Source: an uncultured Eubacteriales bacterium
GTDB lineage: Bacteria; Bacillota; Clostridia; Oscillospirales; Acutalibacteraceae
Assembly: GCA_949068525.1 (NCBI GenBank)
Contig: CARTIQ010000016.1
Span: 1-7,687 of the forward strand
Reading direction: 5' to 3'
Length of the DNA stretch: 7,687 nucleotides
Shown here: in pieces, positions 1 through 6,952 of the stretch
Numbering within the stretch: position 1 is the first letter of the stretch
How the letters are laid out: every line of letters begins with the position of its first letter
The notes under the pieces: model-generated
The model's input: the letters and a program-made list of their open reading frames with translations, nothing else
The model's database searches: none
Told to the model about the DNA's origin: nothing
Made by a program: the position numbers and the translations under genes

Positions 1-188
1 AAAAAAACACGCTGTTAGAGATAAACTTCGAAAACGCCCGCTGCACCTACGATACAAACATGAATCGATATGTCACAAAGAAAAAATCCTGTGGCAAAGT
101 AGACATGGTGGTCGCGCTCATCAACGCGGTCTATCTATTGCAACAGGACGTGATTTTCAACGACGATTGGGTTGTTCAGGTGATTTAA
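1..188 (+). CDS. terL: Phage terminase large subunit, C-terminal fragment (5' end outside window)
   Basis: The reading frame is open from base 3 to the TAA at 186-188 and gives 61 residues. Their content, especially GKVDMVVALINAVYLLQQD, matches from memory the extreme C-terminus of HK97-type large terminases. In that family the ATPase-nuclease motor cuts concatemeric DNA and pumps it through the portal. The Asp of KVDMVVAL (residue 34 of the fragment) sits where the last metal-binding acidic residue of the RNase H-like nuclease domain is expected. The stop lies 16 bases before the portal ATG, the usual terL-portal order. The C-terminus looks intact and only the window edge truncates the gene. 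Whether the upstream part is intact cannot be judged. The assignment rests on a short but distinctive stretch plus the neighbouring portal gene. Confidence 0.82.
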   Translation, partial: KNTLLEINFENARCTYDTNMNRYVTKKKSCGKVDMVVALINAVYLLQQDVIFNDDWVVQVI

Positions 189-204
189 AAATGAGGTGAA
201 ATTT

Positions 205-1242
205 ATGAAACTATTTAATTTCCAAAAAAGAAATATCGAAGAACCGCAACAGGTCGCGAACGACGTGATTTTAAGCGCACTTTTAAGCGATGAAACCATA
301 ACTGAAAAACAGGCGTTGAATATTCCCGCCGTGGCGCGGTGCGTGAATTTGATTTGCGAGACGGTTTCGATGATACCGGTAAAACTATATAAAGAGGAGA
401 TTCTCGATGGCAAGCGAAAAACCGTAGAGGTGCCGGAAGACGCGCGGTGTAGCCTTTTGAACGAAGATACCAAAGATGCTCTTGACGGCACACAGTTTAA
501 AAAGGCGATGGTTCGCGATTATTTGTTAAACGGCAACGCCTACGCGTACATAAATAAGCGCCGTAACACTGTGAGATCGCTGAATTACGTGGATTGCGGC
601 AATATTCTAATAACGAAAAATACTGACCCAATTTTCAAAGATTATAATATCAGCGTTCAAGGTCAAACCTACAAGCCGTTTGAGTTCTTGAAAATCATGA
701 AGTCAACCAAAGACGGATCCCGCGGCGTTGGGATTATTGAAGAAAACAATGAGCTCTTAAAGGTTGCCTACACTACGCTGAAATTTGAGCAAAACCTAGT
801 ATCCACGGGCGGCAACAAGAAGGGCTTTATAAACGCCAAAAACGGCCTGACCTTCCAAGAAGCCAGCAATACCAGCGTTGAGATGCAGTTGAACGAGAAT
901 AAAAATTCGATAAATAATTCGATTTTGGACATTTTCGGCGTACCGACAACGTGGAACTGGGAGACTTTCATAAAGACAGCTATAATGCCGATTCTGAAGA
1001 CAATTGAATGCGCCTTGAACCGGGACTTGCTTCTTGAAAAAGAGAAGAAGTCCTTGTATTTTGCCTTTGACACTAAAGAAATCATCAAAGGTGACATAAA
1101 GACGCGGTTTGAGGCATACAAGACAGCTCTGGATTCAAACCTGATGCAGATCGATGAGGTTCGCTATTTAGAGGACCAGAATTACACAAATATATTTTTT
1201 AAAAATATCTATAAACTTGCGTTATTATTGAGTTTTATGTGA
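205..1242 (+). CDS. HK97-type phage portal protein, shortened and cut off at its C-terminus
   Basis: The portal forms the dodecameric vertex ring through which DNA enters the capsid. The ATG at 205 is chosen because a GAGGTG ribosome site lies 6 bases upstream; an in-frame GTG at 196 lies inside that site. Family landmarks in order are VARCVNLICETVSMIPVKLY near residues 45-65, MVRDYLLNGNAYAYI near 102-115, FQEASNTSVEMQLNENK near 217-233, FGVP at 244-247, IKTAIMPILKTIECALNRDLL near 256-276, and IDEVRYLED at 316-324. After residue 324 the expected C-terminal segment is replaced by a hydrophobic tail ending FFKNIYKLALLLSFM. The product has 345 residues, while relatives usually have about 400 or more. 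Compared with remembered relatives, segments also seem missing around residues 210-215 and 247-252. It is probably non-functional, and the break lies just before a mobile-element integrase. The family call is firm; the internal gaps need an alignment. Confidence 0.85.
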   Translation: MKLFNFQKRNIEEPQQVANDVILSALLSDETITEKQALNIPAVARCVNLICETVSMIPVKLYKEEILDGKRKTVEVPEDARCSLLNEDTKDALDGTQFKKAMVRDYLLNGNAYAYINKRRNTVRSLNYVDCGNILITKNTDPIFKDYNISVQGQTYKPFEFLKIMKSTKDGSRGVGIIEENNELLKVAYTTLKFEQNLVSTGGNKKGFINAKNGLTFQEASNTSVEMQLNENKNSINNSILDIFGVPTTWNWETFIKTAIMPILKTIECALNRDLLLEKEKKSLYFAFDTKEIIKGDIKTRFEAYKTALDSNLMQIDEVRYLEDQNYTNIFFKNIYKLALLLSFM

Positions 1243-1270
1243 TTCGTGATTTAATATCACTTAATAAAAT
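1177..1270. other. Probable left boundary of the integrated element (attL zone)
   Basis: Recognisable portal coding stops near 1177 and the integrase ends at 1354, so the junction should lie between them. The segment is very AT-rich. It contains a near-palindrome of T and A tracts at 1192-1208 and a small inverted repeat, GTGAT-ttaat-ATCAC, at 1246-1260. The latter has the shape of a tyrosine-recombinase core site: two short inverted arms around a 5-base spacer. No matching right-hand copy was found in the window, so the exact crossover point is not assigned. Confidence 0.4.
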
Positions 1271-1309
1271 TAAGCGACTTTTTATAGCTTTAAGCGACAA
1301 ATAAGCGAC
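1271..1309 (+). repeat. Three phased TAAGCGAC direct repeats, candidate integrase arm-binding sites
   Basis: Exact copies of TAAGCGAC start at 1271, 1291 and 1302. The steps of 20 and 11 bases are close to two turns and one turn of B-DNA, so all three would present the same face. They lie between the portal break and the 3' end of the integrase gene. Lambda- and Tn916-type integrases bind arm sites in the equivalent place with their N-terminal domain, and this integrase has such a domain. I saw no other copy in the window. The repeats are direct observation; the role is inferred. Confidence 0.5.
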
Positions 1310-1353
1310 AAAATATACCCGCCTGTTAGCAGTTGCTTTTATTACTTGTTTTA

Positions 1354-2703
1354 CTATGTAAACAACGCCATTTCTACAGCTTGCATGGTTTTTTCTTTGC
1401 TTTCTTCAAAAACATGGCCATAAATGTTCTGAGTTGTCTCTGTCTCCGAATGTCCGAGTCTGTCAGCGATAATTTTTGTGGCTATTCCGGAGTTTATAAG
1501 TATTGACGCGTGAGTGTGTCGCAGTGAATGCAGCTTTAATGGAGGCAAATCTGCGGATTCTAAGACCAGTTTAATCTTTCTACCAATATGTGAACGAGAT
1601 GTATAGTTACCGGTCAAATTAGTAAATATCGCGCCTCTGTTTATCCACATATCGCCGAGGCCCCGGCTGTATTTTTCTTGAAGTTTTTTGTGTTTCTTTA
1701 ATAAATTTATTATGTACTTTGGCAAAATGATTTTTCTCTCGCTTTTGTTCGTTTTAGGTACCTCTCTGCGCAACTGCCCGTTTATCCTTATGAGTGTATG
1801 CCTTATATTTAACAGTCCTGTTTTTAAATCCACGTCATCCCAATGCAGTGCGCAAAGCTCTCCCGGGCGTATCCCTGTTGCTAAGAAAAGGTTTCCTATG
1901 ACTTCAAGCTGAAAATCATCCTGCTCTTTAAGCGCCTCTAAAAATTTACGGCTCTGCTCCTCGTCCAGGCATTGAACCGGAGGGGTATCTGATTTTGCAC
2001 AAGTTACGAGCGAACACGGATTTCGTCGCATTATTTCCTTTTTGACCGCGGCTGTAAAAATAGCCGATAAGTTAAGCTTTATCTTTTTCAAAGTTGAACC
2101 GGAAATTTCTTTTGTTGGCGTAACATCGTCAAACAGCGCGTTAAATGGAATTGCTAGCCCTTGTGCAATTTTTTTCGCAATTTCGAAAGTTACACAATTG
2201 TCTCGCGCACTGCGAATTGTTGTCCGGTCAATATTTATTTCTTTGCAAAATTTTGTCTTATTTATATTATCTATCACGGATCTATCTTTAAATCGGAACT
2301 TGGTTTTCGTATTTCCGCTCTTTCTTATATCGCAGAACATACTATCTAACATCGGTGGTGTTATATTTTTGAGTTTCTCTCTTCCAATCCGCGGAATAAC
2401 ATGGTTTTCCATTGCTCGCCTATTAGGAATCAAAGTTTGCTCTCGGAGGACATTTGGTGCAACGGTCTCATAGTACCAATCTGCTAATTCAGCAAAAGTT
2501 ATGTTTTCGTCCAAGGCAACATAACCCTTTACTTGTTTTTCCCACACAACGGCAAACTCATGTGCCAATTTTTCAGCTTTACCAGGTGTTACATTTTCCG
2601 GTGGCCGAAAGGTTGTAGTTTTCTTAATTTGTTTACCTTCGTTATTATAACCTAAATATGCGGTGATTGTAAACGTCTCACCGCGTTTTCTTATGCTTGC
2701 CAA
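1354..2703 (-). CDS. int: Tyrosine-type site-specific integrase with an embedded HTH-like insert
   Basis: This 449-residue recombinase would integrate and, with Xis, excise the element. Residues 1-60 resemble the arm-DNA-binding domain (MASIRKRGETFTITAYLGY). The SAM-like core-binding domain starts near 66 (ITFAELADWYYE) and resumes near 201-235 (GSTLKKIKLNLSAIFTAAVK). The catalytic domain carries R279 (TGIRPGE), a probable K317 in the beta hairpin, H392-xx-R395 (HSLRH), H418 (LGHS) and the nucleophile Y428 (NIYGH), so the active site looks complete. Residues about 143-195 interrupt the core-binding domain with an XRE-like helix-turn-helix pattern (KFCKEINIDRTTIRSARDN...IAKKIAQGLAIPFNALFDD). 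Translation starts at a TTG immediately after the repressor's TAA, with AAAAGG just upstream, which suggests one leftward transcript and coupled translation. The 3' end faces the portal break, as expected for an integrase next to its att site. Confidence 0.95.
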   Translation of the reverse strand: MASIRKRGETFTITAYLGYNNEGKQIKKTTTFRPPENVTPGKAEKLAHEFAVVWEKQVKGYVALDENITFAELADWYYETVAPNVLREQTLIPNRRAMENHVIPRIGREKLKNITPPMLDSMFCDIRKSGNTKTKFRFKDRSVIDNINKTKFCKEINIDRTTIRSARDNCVTFEIAKKIAQGLAIPFNALFDDVTPTKEISGSTLKKIKLNLSAIFTAAVKKEIMRRNPCSLVTCAKSDTPPVQCLDEEQSRKFLEALKEQDDFQLEVIGNLFLATGIRPGELCALHWDDVDLKTGLLNIRHTLIRINGQLRREVPKTNKSERKIILPKYIINLLKKHKKLQEKYSRGLGDMWINRGAIFTNLTGNYTSRSHIGRKIKLVLESADLPPLKLHSLRHTHASILINSGIATKIIADRLGHSETETTQNIYGHVFEESKEKTMQAVEMALFT

Positions 2704-3483
2704 TTACCTTTTCTTCCTTTCTTTTGATATTTTGTTATTAATTTTTGTCGTTTCAGGGGTTGCCGCCCCTTCGGGCGCATTCGCTCTTATTTCGTCAAGT
2801 AATCGTAAAAATTCATCGCGAACAATGGCCTTTTCCATATTTGCCGTAAGGCGAAACGTCTTGTGAATGGTTTTGTTGCTGCCTTCAAATTCTCCAACGT
2901 CTATTTGCACTGTCTTTTCGCCATTTGAAAAGCAAAAATCTTCTGCCCGAAGGTATACCGCAATGCTATTTAACGCCAAAAGACCCTGCTTACAAGAAAG
3001 CAATTTGTTTAAAGCCTCCAAACCAACTGGTGAGATTTTATCTTCATTTTCGTCAAAAATTAATTCATCGCTTGTATCCAAAGCCTCTATAGCCTCCGGC
3101 GAAAGGCCCGTTTTTTTACTTATGTATCGTTGGTTTTCGCATTCCTTTTCAAGCCGTCTTAGCTCTGTTGACGTCTGCTTTTCAAGAATGGGATACGAAA
3201 AATTTATTGCGATTTGCTCTTCATAAGACCGCTCGTTAACGGGCTTTTTCAACATTTTTAAAATATCGTTAAAATTATACTTCCTTTCGAGTAATTCAAG
3301 CGCAGGGATCTCAAGAATTTCACAAAGCTTCGATAAAACATCAAGAGGTGGGTTAATGATCCCTCGTTCGTAATTTGTTAATGATGTTGGCGCACAACCA
3401 AGAGCAGCAGCAACCTCAATTTGTTTTAGGCCCATTTTTAGCCTTTTTTCTTTTAGCCGTGATCCCAAAGTATTCTTATTCAC
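2704..3483 (-). CDS. XRE-family transcriptional repressor (Stl/CI position), no peptidase domain
   Basis: The 259-residue protein has an N-terminal Cro/CI-type helix-turn-helix at about residues 7-62. Its recognition region is QIEVAAALGCAPTSLTNYERG (21-41), followed by the typical ILEIPALELLE (56-66). A second short motif, YISKKTGLSPEAIEALD (120-136), is common in Bacillota phage-type regulators. The rest is charged and ends in a lysine/arginine-rich tail. No S24/LexA-type peptidase block with a Ser-Lys dyad or Ala-Gly cleavage site is visible, so SOS autocleavage seems unlikely. SaPI Stl repressors have the same position and are relieved by binding a helper-phage protein, which is a possible parallel. 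The start is a GTG with GGAG upstream; an ATG overlapping it is out of frame. A near-consensus promoter lies 34 bases upstream. The likely target is the divergent rightward promoter. Confidence 0.85.
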   Translation of the reverse strand: MNKNTLGSRLKEKRLKMGLKQIEVAAALGCAPTSLTNYERGIINPPLDVLSKLCEILEIPALELLERKYNFNDILKMLKKPVNERSYEEQIAINFSYPILEKQTSTELRRLEKECENQRYISKKTGLSPEAIEALDTSDELIFDENEDKISPVGLEALNKLLSCKQGLLALNSIAVYLRAEDFCFSNGEKTVQIDVGEFEGSNKTIHKTFRLTANMEKAIVRDEFLRLLDEIRANAPEGAATPETTKINNKISKERKKR

Positions 3484-3516
3484 ATCAGTTCACTCTCCAA
3501 TCATAGAATAAAATAC

Positions 3517-3545
3517 ATTTTACAGCAATTTATTTGAATTGTCAA
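3517..3545 (-). promoter_or_regulatory. Leftward promoter for repressor and integrase
   Basis: On the minus strand TTGACA (3545-3540) and TAAAAT (3522-3517) are separated by exactly 17 bases. This is almost a perfect housekeeping-sigma promoter. It reads toward the GTG of the repressor and, through the abutting genes, into the integrase. Confidence 0.8.
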
Positions 3546-3585
3546 ACTTACAACGCAAAAGCATAAAAAACATTCGCCAAAACTA

Positions 3586-3614
3586 TTTACACACAAAACG
3601 AATTGAGGTATAAC
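3586..3614 (+). promoter_or_regulatory. Rightward promoter for xis-rep operon
   Basis: TTTACA (3586-3591) and TATAAC (3609-3614) are spaced by 17 bases. Transcription would begin near 3621, upstream of the AAGGAGG ribosome site of the excisionase-like gene. It diverges from the leftward promoter with about 40 bases between the two -35 boxes. This is the usual lysogeny-switch layout. Confidence 0.75.
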
Positions 3615-3628
3615 ATTAACATCTCAAT
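3602..3628. promoter_or_regulatory. Candidate repressor operator over the rightward -10 box
   Basis: ATTGAG (3602-3607) and CTCAAT (3623-3628) form a 6-bp inverted repeat spaced by 15 bases, with some further matching pairs inside. The -10 hexamer lies within it. A tandem TAACAT pair (3611-3622) sits in the centre. Bound repressor here would block the rightward promoter directly. The symmetry is seen in the sequence; the binding protein is inferred from the adjacent repressor gene. Confidence 0.5.
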
Positions 3629-3658
3629 GTTCTTTAAAACAAAAAGGAGGAGTTCCAA

Positions 3659-3835
3659 ATGGAGCAAAAATTAATATTAACAATACGAGAAACCGCGAAA
3701 GAATTTAATTTCCCAGAGTTTGCAGTAAGGACGCTTGTAAAGCGAAAAGCTTTTCCTGTGATTCGTGTAGGCACAAGAACGTACATAACGCGTGAGATCT
3801 TTGAGAATTTCGTAAGGTCAGGCGGAGAAAGATGA
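3659..3835 (+). CDS. xis: Small excisionase-like DNA-binding protein (winged-helix/HTH_17 type)
   Basis: This 58-residue gene starts at ATG 3659 behind a strong AAGGAGG 8 bases upstream. The product begins MEQKLILTIRETAKEFNF. It then shows the excisionase/MerR-like winged-helix pattern: TIRETAKEF (first helix), FAVRTLVKRKAFPVIRVGTRTYITREIFENFV (turn, recognition helix, wing and closing helix). Family members bend att DNA to promote excision, and some also act as transcription regulators (AlpA/Cro-like). It is the first gene of the rightward operon. Its TGA (3833-3835) overlaps the rep start codon, so the two are probably translationally coupled. Expressing Xis and Rep together at induction would join excision to replication. 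Xis is favoured over a Cro-like regulator by size and by the presence of an integrase, but both are possible. Confidence 0.75.
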   Translation: MEQKLILTIRETAKEFNFPEFAVRTLVKRKAFPVIRVGTRTYITREIFENFVRSGGER

Positions 3836-6195
3836 TGGACAAGTACAGAAACATTCCAGAGGCCTTGAAAGCTCGAAACCAATGGGTATGCTATGAGCTT
3901 GTCTATGATAATGAAAAAGGGAAAAGCAGTAAAATACCCAAAAATCCACACAATGGATATAATGCTAAATCAAACGACAGCGCAACGTGGAGCGATTATA
4001 ACACAGCGGTAACCGCTGCAAAACGCTATAGATTTGATGGCATAGGATTTGAGCTGGGAAATGGCATATTTGGCATTGATTTGGACAATGCAATCGATGA
4101 AAATGGTAAGCTTACAAAAGAAGCCGCAGATATTGTAAGCGTAATGGAAAGTTATACGGAAATAAGCCCAAGCAGGCGAGGATTGCATATACTCTGCAAA
4201 GGTGGGATCCCCGTTGGACGGCGAAGAAAAGGCAATATAGAGATATATTCGTCTGACCGCTTTTTTACCGTTACTGGTGATGTTTGGGGAGAGAAAAAGG
4301 AGATTGAAGAGCGCTCCTACCAAGCAGGATTAGTGTATGAAGCTTATCTTTGCGGTGCTGATCAGGAATCAGCGAGAAATATTGGCTGTTATAAAAAAGC
4401 CGCTCAGGTAGCACAGTTAAAACCTTGGCTAACGGACAGCGAAATTATAGAAACGGCCTCAAATGCCCAAAATGGAGATTTGTTCAAACGCCTTTGGAAC
4501 GGGAGTTATACAGATTACAAATCTCAAAGCGAAGCAGATCAAGCCTTGTGCAATATTCTTGCATTTTACTGCGGTAACGATTTTAAGCGCATAGATAACT
4601 TGTTTTGCAGATCCAGGCTTTATCGAGAAAAGTGGGACAGGCTCGATTATAAAACTAAAACAATAAATAAAGCAATCGCCGACTGCAATAAGACTTTTTG
4701 CAGTAATGGTTGGCAGAACTATAGTTCTCGCGATGGCCCGCAGTTATTTAAGAGCAAACCAAGCAAGGTACCGTCTTACATCAATCAGCGGATAAATTCA
4801 AAAACGGGTGAAATCAAATTTATTGTAAATTGCCCGCTGCTTGCAAAATATATACGAGAGCACAATGACTATTTGTTTGTAACGGATGAAACAAACAGCT
4901 CGGTGATGCGGTATTGGTACAAAGACGGGTGTTATCGGTTGCTTAGCGATGACATGATAAAGGGCATAATCAAGGGATACATAACGTCGTTTGATGAAAA
5001 AATATTGAAAATGAGCGATGTAAATGAAGTCTTTAACGATTTGATTACAGACTTGAAGGCAATTTCTCAAAACGAATTAAACTCGAATGAGGATATTATA
5101 AACTTTCAAAATGGAATCCTTGATTTAAAAACTATGCAATTGTTGCCTCATAGCCCGCGGTATTACACTACGATTCAGATCCCATGCGATTGGGCTCAAA
5201 CCGCAAAGCCAACGCCGATATTTGATGAATTTATGAGGACTTTTACAAATAATGATGAGGAAATTCAAAAACTACTTATGCAGTTTATCGGGGTGTGCTT
5301 GTCTAACGTAAAAGGGCACAGAATGAAAAAGGCAATTTTTATGGTCGGCGACGGAGATACAGGTAAATCGCAGTTAAAGGCGCTAACAGAAAGACTGTTA
5401 GGTCAAGGGAATTATACGGGCATAGATTTGAAGGAGCTTGAAAGCCGCTTTGGGAGCGCAAATATTTATAACAAAAGGCTTGCAGGTAGCAGCGATATGA
5501 GCTTTATGACGATAGAGGAATTAAAGACATTTAAGAAATGTACCGGCGGAGACACATTGTTTGCAGAATTTAAAGGGAAGAATGGATTTAATTTTGTTTA
5601 CAATGGGCTTTTATGGTTTTGCATGAACAGATTACCCAAGTTTGGCGGAGATAACGGGGATTGGGTGCATAATCGAATTATACAAATAAGATGCAACAAT
5701 GTCATTCCACCGGACAAACAAGATAAATTTCTCCTAGATAAGATGTATAAAGAGCGATGCGGAATTGTATACAAGGCGATAAATGCATTGAAAGAGGTCA
5801 TTGCGAACGGATACGAATTTACAATTCCAGAAAGCGTTGAATGCGCAAAAGAGGAATACAAAGCTGAAAATAGCACTGTTATAAGCTTTTACAAAGAGTG
5901 CATCGTACCTCGCCCATCAAGCTCAATAAACGATAATTGCACAACACAAAGGGTTTATGAAATGTATAGAGAGTGGTGCAAAGATAATAACCATGGTTAC
6001 GCCGAAACTGCGAGAGAATTTAGAAAAAATTTCTCAAAACTTTTAGGAGGCTCATTTGAAGAGGTTACAATAACTCGCCATGGAATTAAGTACTACAAAG
6101 ATGTAACCTTGTCAATAGAGTATAAGAAGGCTAATAATAGTGCTTATGGCTATGATACTGTGGACAGCCTTTGCGAAAGCTGGGAGACAAGTTAG
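3832..6195 (+). CDS. rep: Primase-polymerase / SF3 helicase replication initiator (Pri-Rep)
   Basis: This 787-residue fusion would prime and unwind the element at its own origin. The N-terminal archaeo-eukaryotic primase (prim-pol) domain spans about 10-160, with the catalytic D83-x-D85 (FGIDLDNAID), SRRGLH (114-119) and E137 in NIEIYSSDRFFTVTG. Residues 198-285 (LTDSEIIETA...SEADQALCNILAFYCGND...REKWDR) match the helical domain that follows the primase in NrS-1-like polymerases. A D5-like region precedes the SF3 helicase, whose Walker A is GDGDTGKS at 506-513, Walker B region is near LAGSSDMSF (550-558), and motif C Asn is in FCMNRLP (596-602). The C-terminus from about 700 (RVYEMYREWCKDNN...FRKNFSKLLGG) resembles the poxvirus-D5-type winged helix and is the likely iteron reader. 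ATG codons at 3832 and 3835 are both possible; GGAG lies 4 or 7 bases upstream. The stop codon abuts the iteron array. Confidence 0.92.
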   Translation: MMDKYRNIPEALKARNQWVCYELVYDNEKGKSSKIPKNPHNGYNAKSNDSATWSDYNTAVTAAKRYRFDGIGFELGNGIFGIDLDNAIDENGKLTKEAADIVSVMESYTEISPSRRGLHILCKGGIPVGRRRKGNIEIYSSDRFFTVTGDVWGEKKEIEERSYQAGLVYEAYLCGADQESARNIGCYKKAAQVAQLKPWLTDSEIIETASNAQNGDLFKRLWNGSYTDYKSQSEADQALCNILAFYCGNDFKRIDNLFCRSRLYREKWDRLDYKTKTINKAIADCNKTFCSNGWQNYSSRDGPQLFKSKPSKVPSYINQRINSKTGEIKFIVNCPLLAKYIREHNDYLFVTDETNSSVMRYWYKDGCYRLLSDDMIKGIIKGYITSFDEKILKMSDVNEVFNDLITDLKAISQNELNSNEDIINFQNGILDLKTMQLLPHSPRYYTTIQIPCDWAQTAKPTPIFDEFMRTFTNNDEEIQKLLMQFIGVCLSNVKGHRMKKAIFMVGDGDTGKSQLKALTERLLGQGNYTGIDLKELESRFGSANIYNKRLAGSSDMSFMTIEELKTFKKCTGGDTLFAEFKGKNGFNFVYNGLLWFCMNRLPKFGGDNGDWVHNRIIQIRCNNVIPPDKQDKFLLDKMYKERCGIVYKAINALKEVIANGYEFTIPESVECAKEEYKAENSTVISFYKECIVPRPSSSINDNCTTQRVYEMYREWCKDNNHGYAETAREFRKNFSKLLGGSFEEVTITRHGIKYYKDVTLSIEYKKANNSAYGYDTVDSLCESWETS

Positions 6196-6478
6196 GTGGG
6201 GTTGGGTGGAGCAAGGGTGGAGTAAAATGCAAGAACTCCACCACACTGGTTGCCGCAGTCTATCGGGACTTTCAGCAGATTGGGTGGAGTAGGTGGACTT
6301 CTTTTTACTTTAAATGCAGAAAAAAATATATAAAAATAAGAAATATAAAAATATATATAGCAAACTCGTTTTTACTCCACCTACTCCACCCAAATGTCTG
6401 AAATGTGGCATAAACACTGTGGTTATCGAGGGTGAGGTATGAGTTAACAAGTCCACCCAAAGTCCACCTACTCCACCC
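6195..6478. other. Iteron-type replication origin of the satellite (ori)
   Basis: This segment, directly downstream of rep, has no convincing gene. GGTGGA hexamers occur at 6205, 6216, 6283 and 6292, with a GGTGGG variant at 6195. The inverse, TCCACC, occurs at 6237, 6376, 6385, 6452, 6463 and 6472. Between the two sets lies an AT-rich core (about 6299-6370) dominated by A/T runs at 6320-6360. Spacings are mirrored: 11 and 9 bases on the left, 9 then 11 and 9 on the right. SaPI origins have the same plan, with short iterons flanking an AT-rich segment beside rep, and are melted by the cognate Rep helicase. The arrangement is seen directly; origin function is inferred from it and from the adjacent SF3 initiator. 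Confidence 0.82.
6282..6478. repeat. 16-bp double-iteron unit in three copies, two inverted to one
   Basis: GGGTGGAGTAGGTGGA at 6282-6297 is exactly repeated as its reverse complement, TCCACCTACTCCACCC, at 6376-6391 and again at 6463-6478. Each unit is two GGTGGA hexamers nine bases apart. The first and second copies flank the AT-rich core symmetrically. The third lies toward terS, so Rep bound there could also affect terS expression. Confidence 0.9.
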
Positions 6479-6548
6479 GTTGCTTAAAAGGAGGATTTGA
6501 AAAAGTGGGCAAAAGTGAACATAAAAAATGAAAGGAGGTTAGACCCGA

Positions 6549-6923
6549 ATGAAAAGGAGTGCATTAATAATGAAAACAACTGCCTTAAATAAGCAGACAC
6601 AAGAAACTGTAAATATTGCGGAACAGTTTAATTGTGAGGACAACTATTTTTTCACAAGCACGCTTAAACGTTATTGTGCTCAAAATGGGATTTTGGAAAA
6701 ACTACAAGCCATAATCGCGGAGGAAGGGGCTCTTGTTAAAAAGGAATACGTAAAAGGCCGCGAGAATATTTATACACACTCAGCTATAATGGATTATAAT
6801 AAAACTGCGGATAGCGCCAATAAAACCGCCGCAATTTTGCTGCGGGTGATCAAAACATTTGAAAACAAAAAGAAAACGGAACAAGACCCGCTGCTTGAAC
6901 TTATTGCAGGTATCAAACAGTAG
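6549..6923 (+). CDS. terS: P27-family phage terminase small subunit (satellite TerS)
   Basis: The product has 124 residues. The central segment, STLKRYCAQNGILEKLQAIIAEEGALVKKEYVKGRENIYTHSAIMDYNKTADSANKTAAILLRVIKTF (37-104), matches the P27/Terminase_4 small-subunit pattern: helices with the conserved G-(A/T)-L-V and P/S-A-I-x-x-YNKT stretches. Small terminases recognise the packaging site and hand the DNA to TerL. In PICIs a satellite-encoded TerS diverts helper TerL to satellite DNA, and no large subunit follows here, which fits that role. AGGAGG lies 10 bases before ATG 6549. A second ATG at 6570 (MKTTALNK) has its own AAAAGGAG and could be the real start. A rho-independent terminator follows, so this is the last gene of the rightward unit. 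Confidence 0.82.
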   Translation: MKRSALIMKTTALNKQTQETVNIAEQFNCEDNYFFTSTLKRYCAQNGILEKLQAIIAEEGALVKKEYVKGRENIYTHSAIMDYNKTADSANKTAAILLRVIKTFENKKKTEQDPLLELIAGIKQ

Positions 6924-6952
6924 TATCTTGTGCACACAAGTTTAAAATTATG

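Noticed and set aside
2042..2473. Long plus-strand frames opposite the integrase and repressor genes, including 1688-1912, 2663-2866 and 2867-3226
   Set aside because: They are antisense shadows of well-supported genes with full domain matches and lack their own ribosome sites or family resemblance.
2764..2777. CGCCC-cttc-GGGCG hairpin as a terminator between repressor and integrase
   Set aside because: It lies inside the repressor coding sequence (NAPEGAATPE region) and has no T-tract in the leftward direction. It is more likely a coding coincidence.
6171..6401. Open frame of 76 codons overlapping the end of rep and the origin
   Set aside because: It has no good ribosome site. Its glycine/tryptophan-rich and lysine-rich composition simply reflects the GGTGGA iterons and AT-rich core.
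6497..6592. Tiny frames before terS: an 8-codon GTG frame at 6505 and a TTG frame at 6497-6592
   Set aside because: A strong AGGAGG lies upstream at about 6489-6494, but the TTG frame is too close to it and the GTG frame is only eight codons. Either could be a leader peptide, but nothing else supports one.
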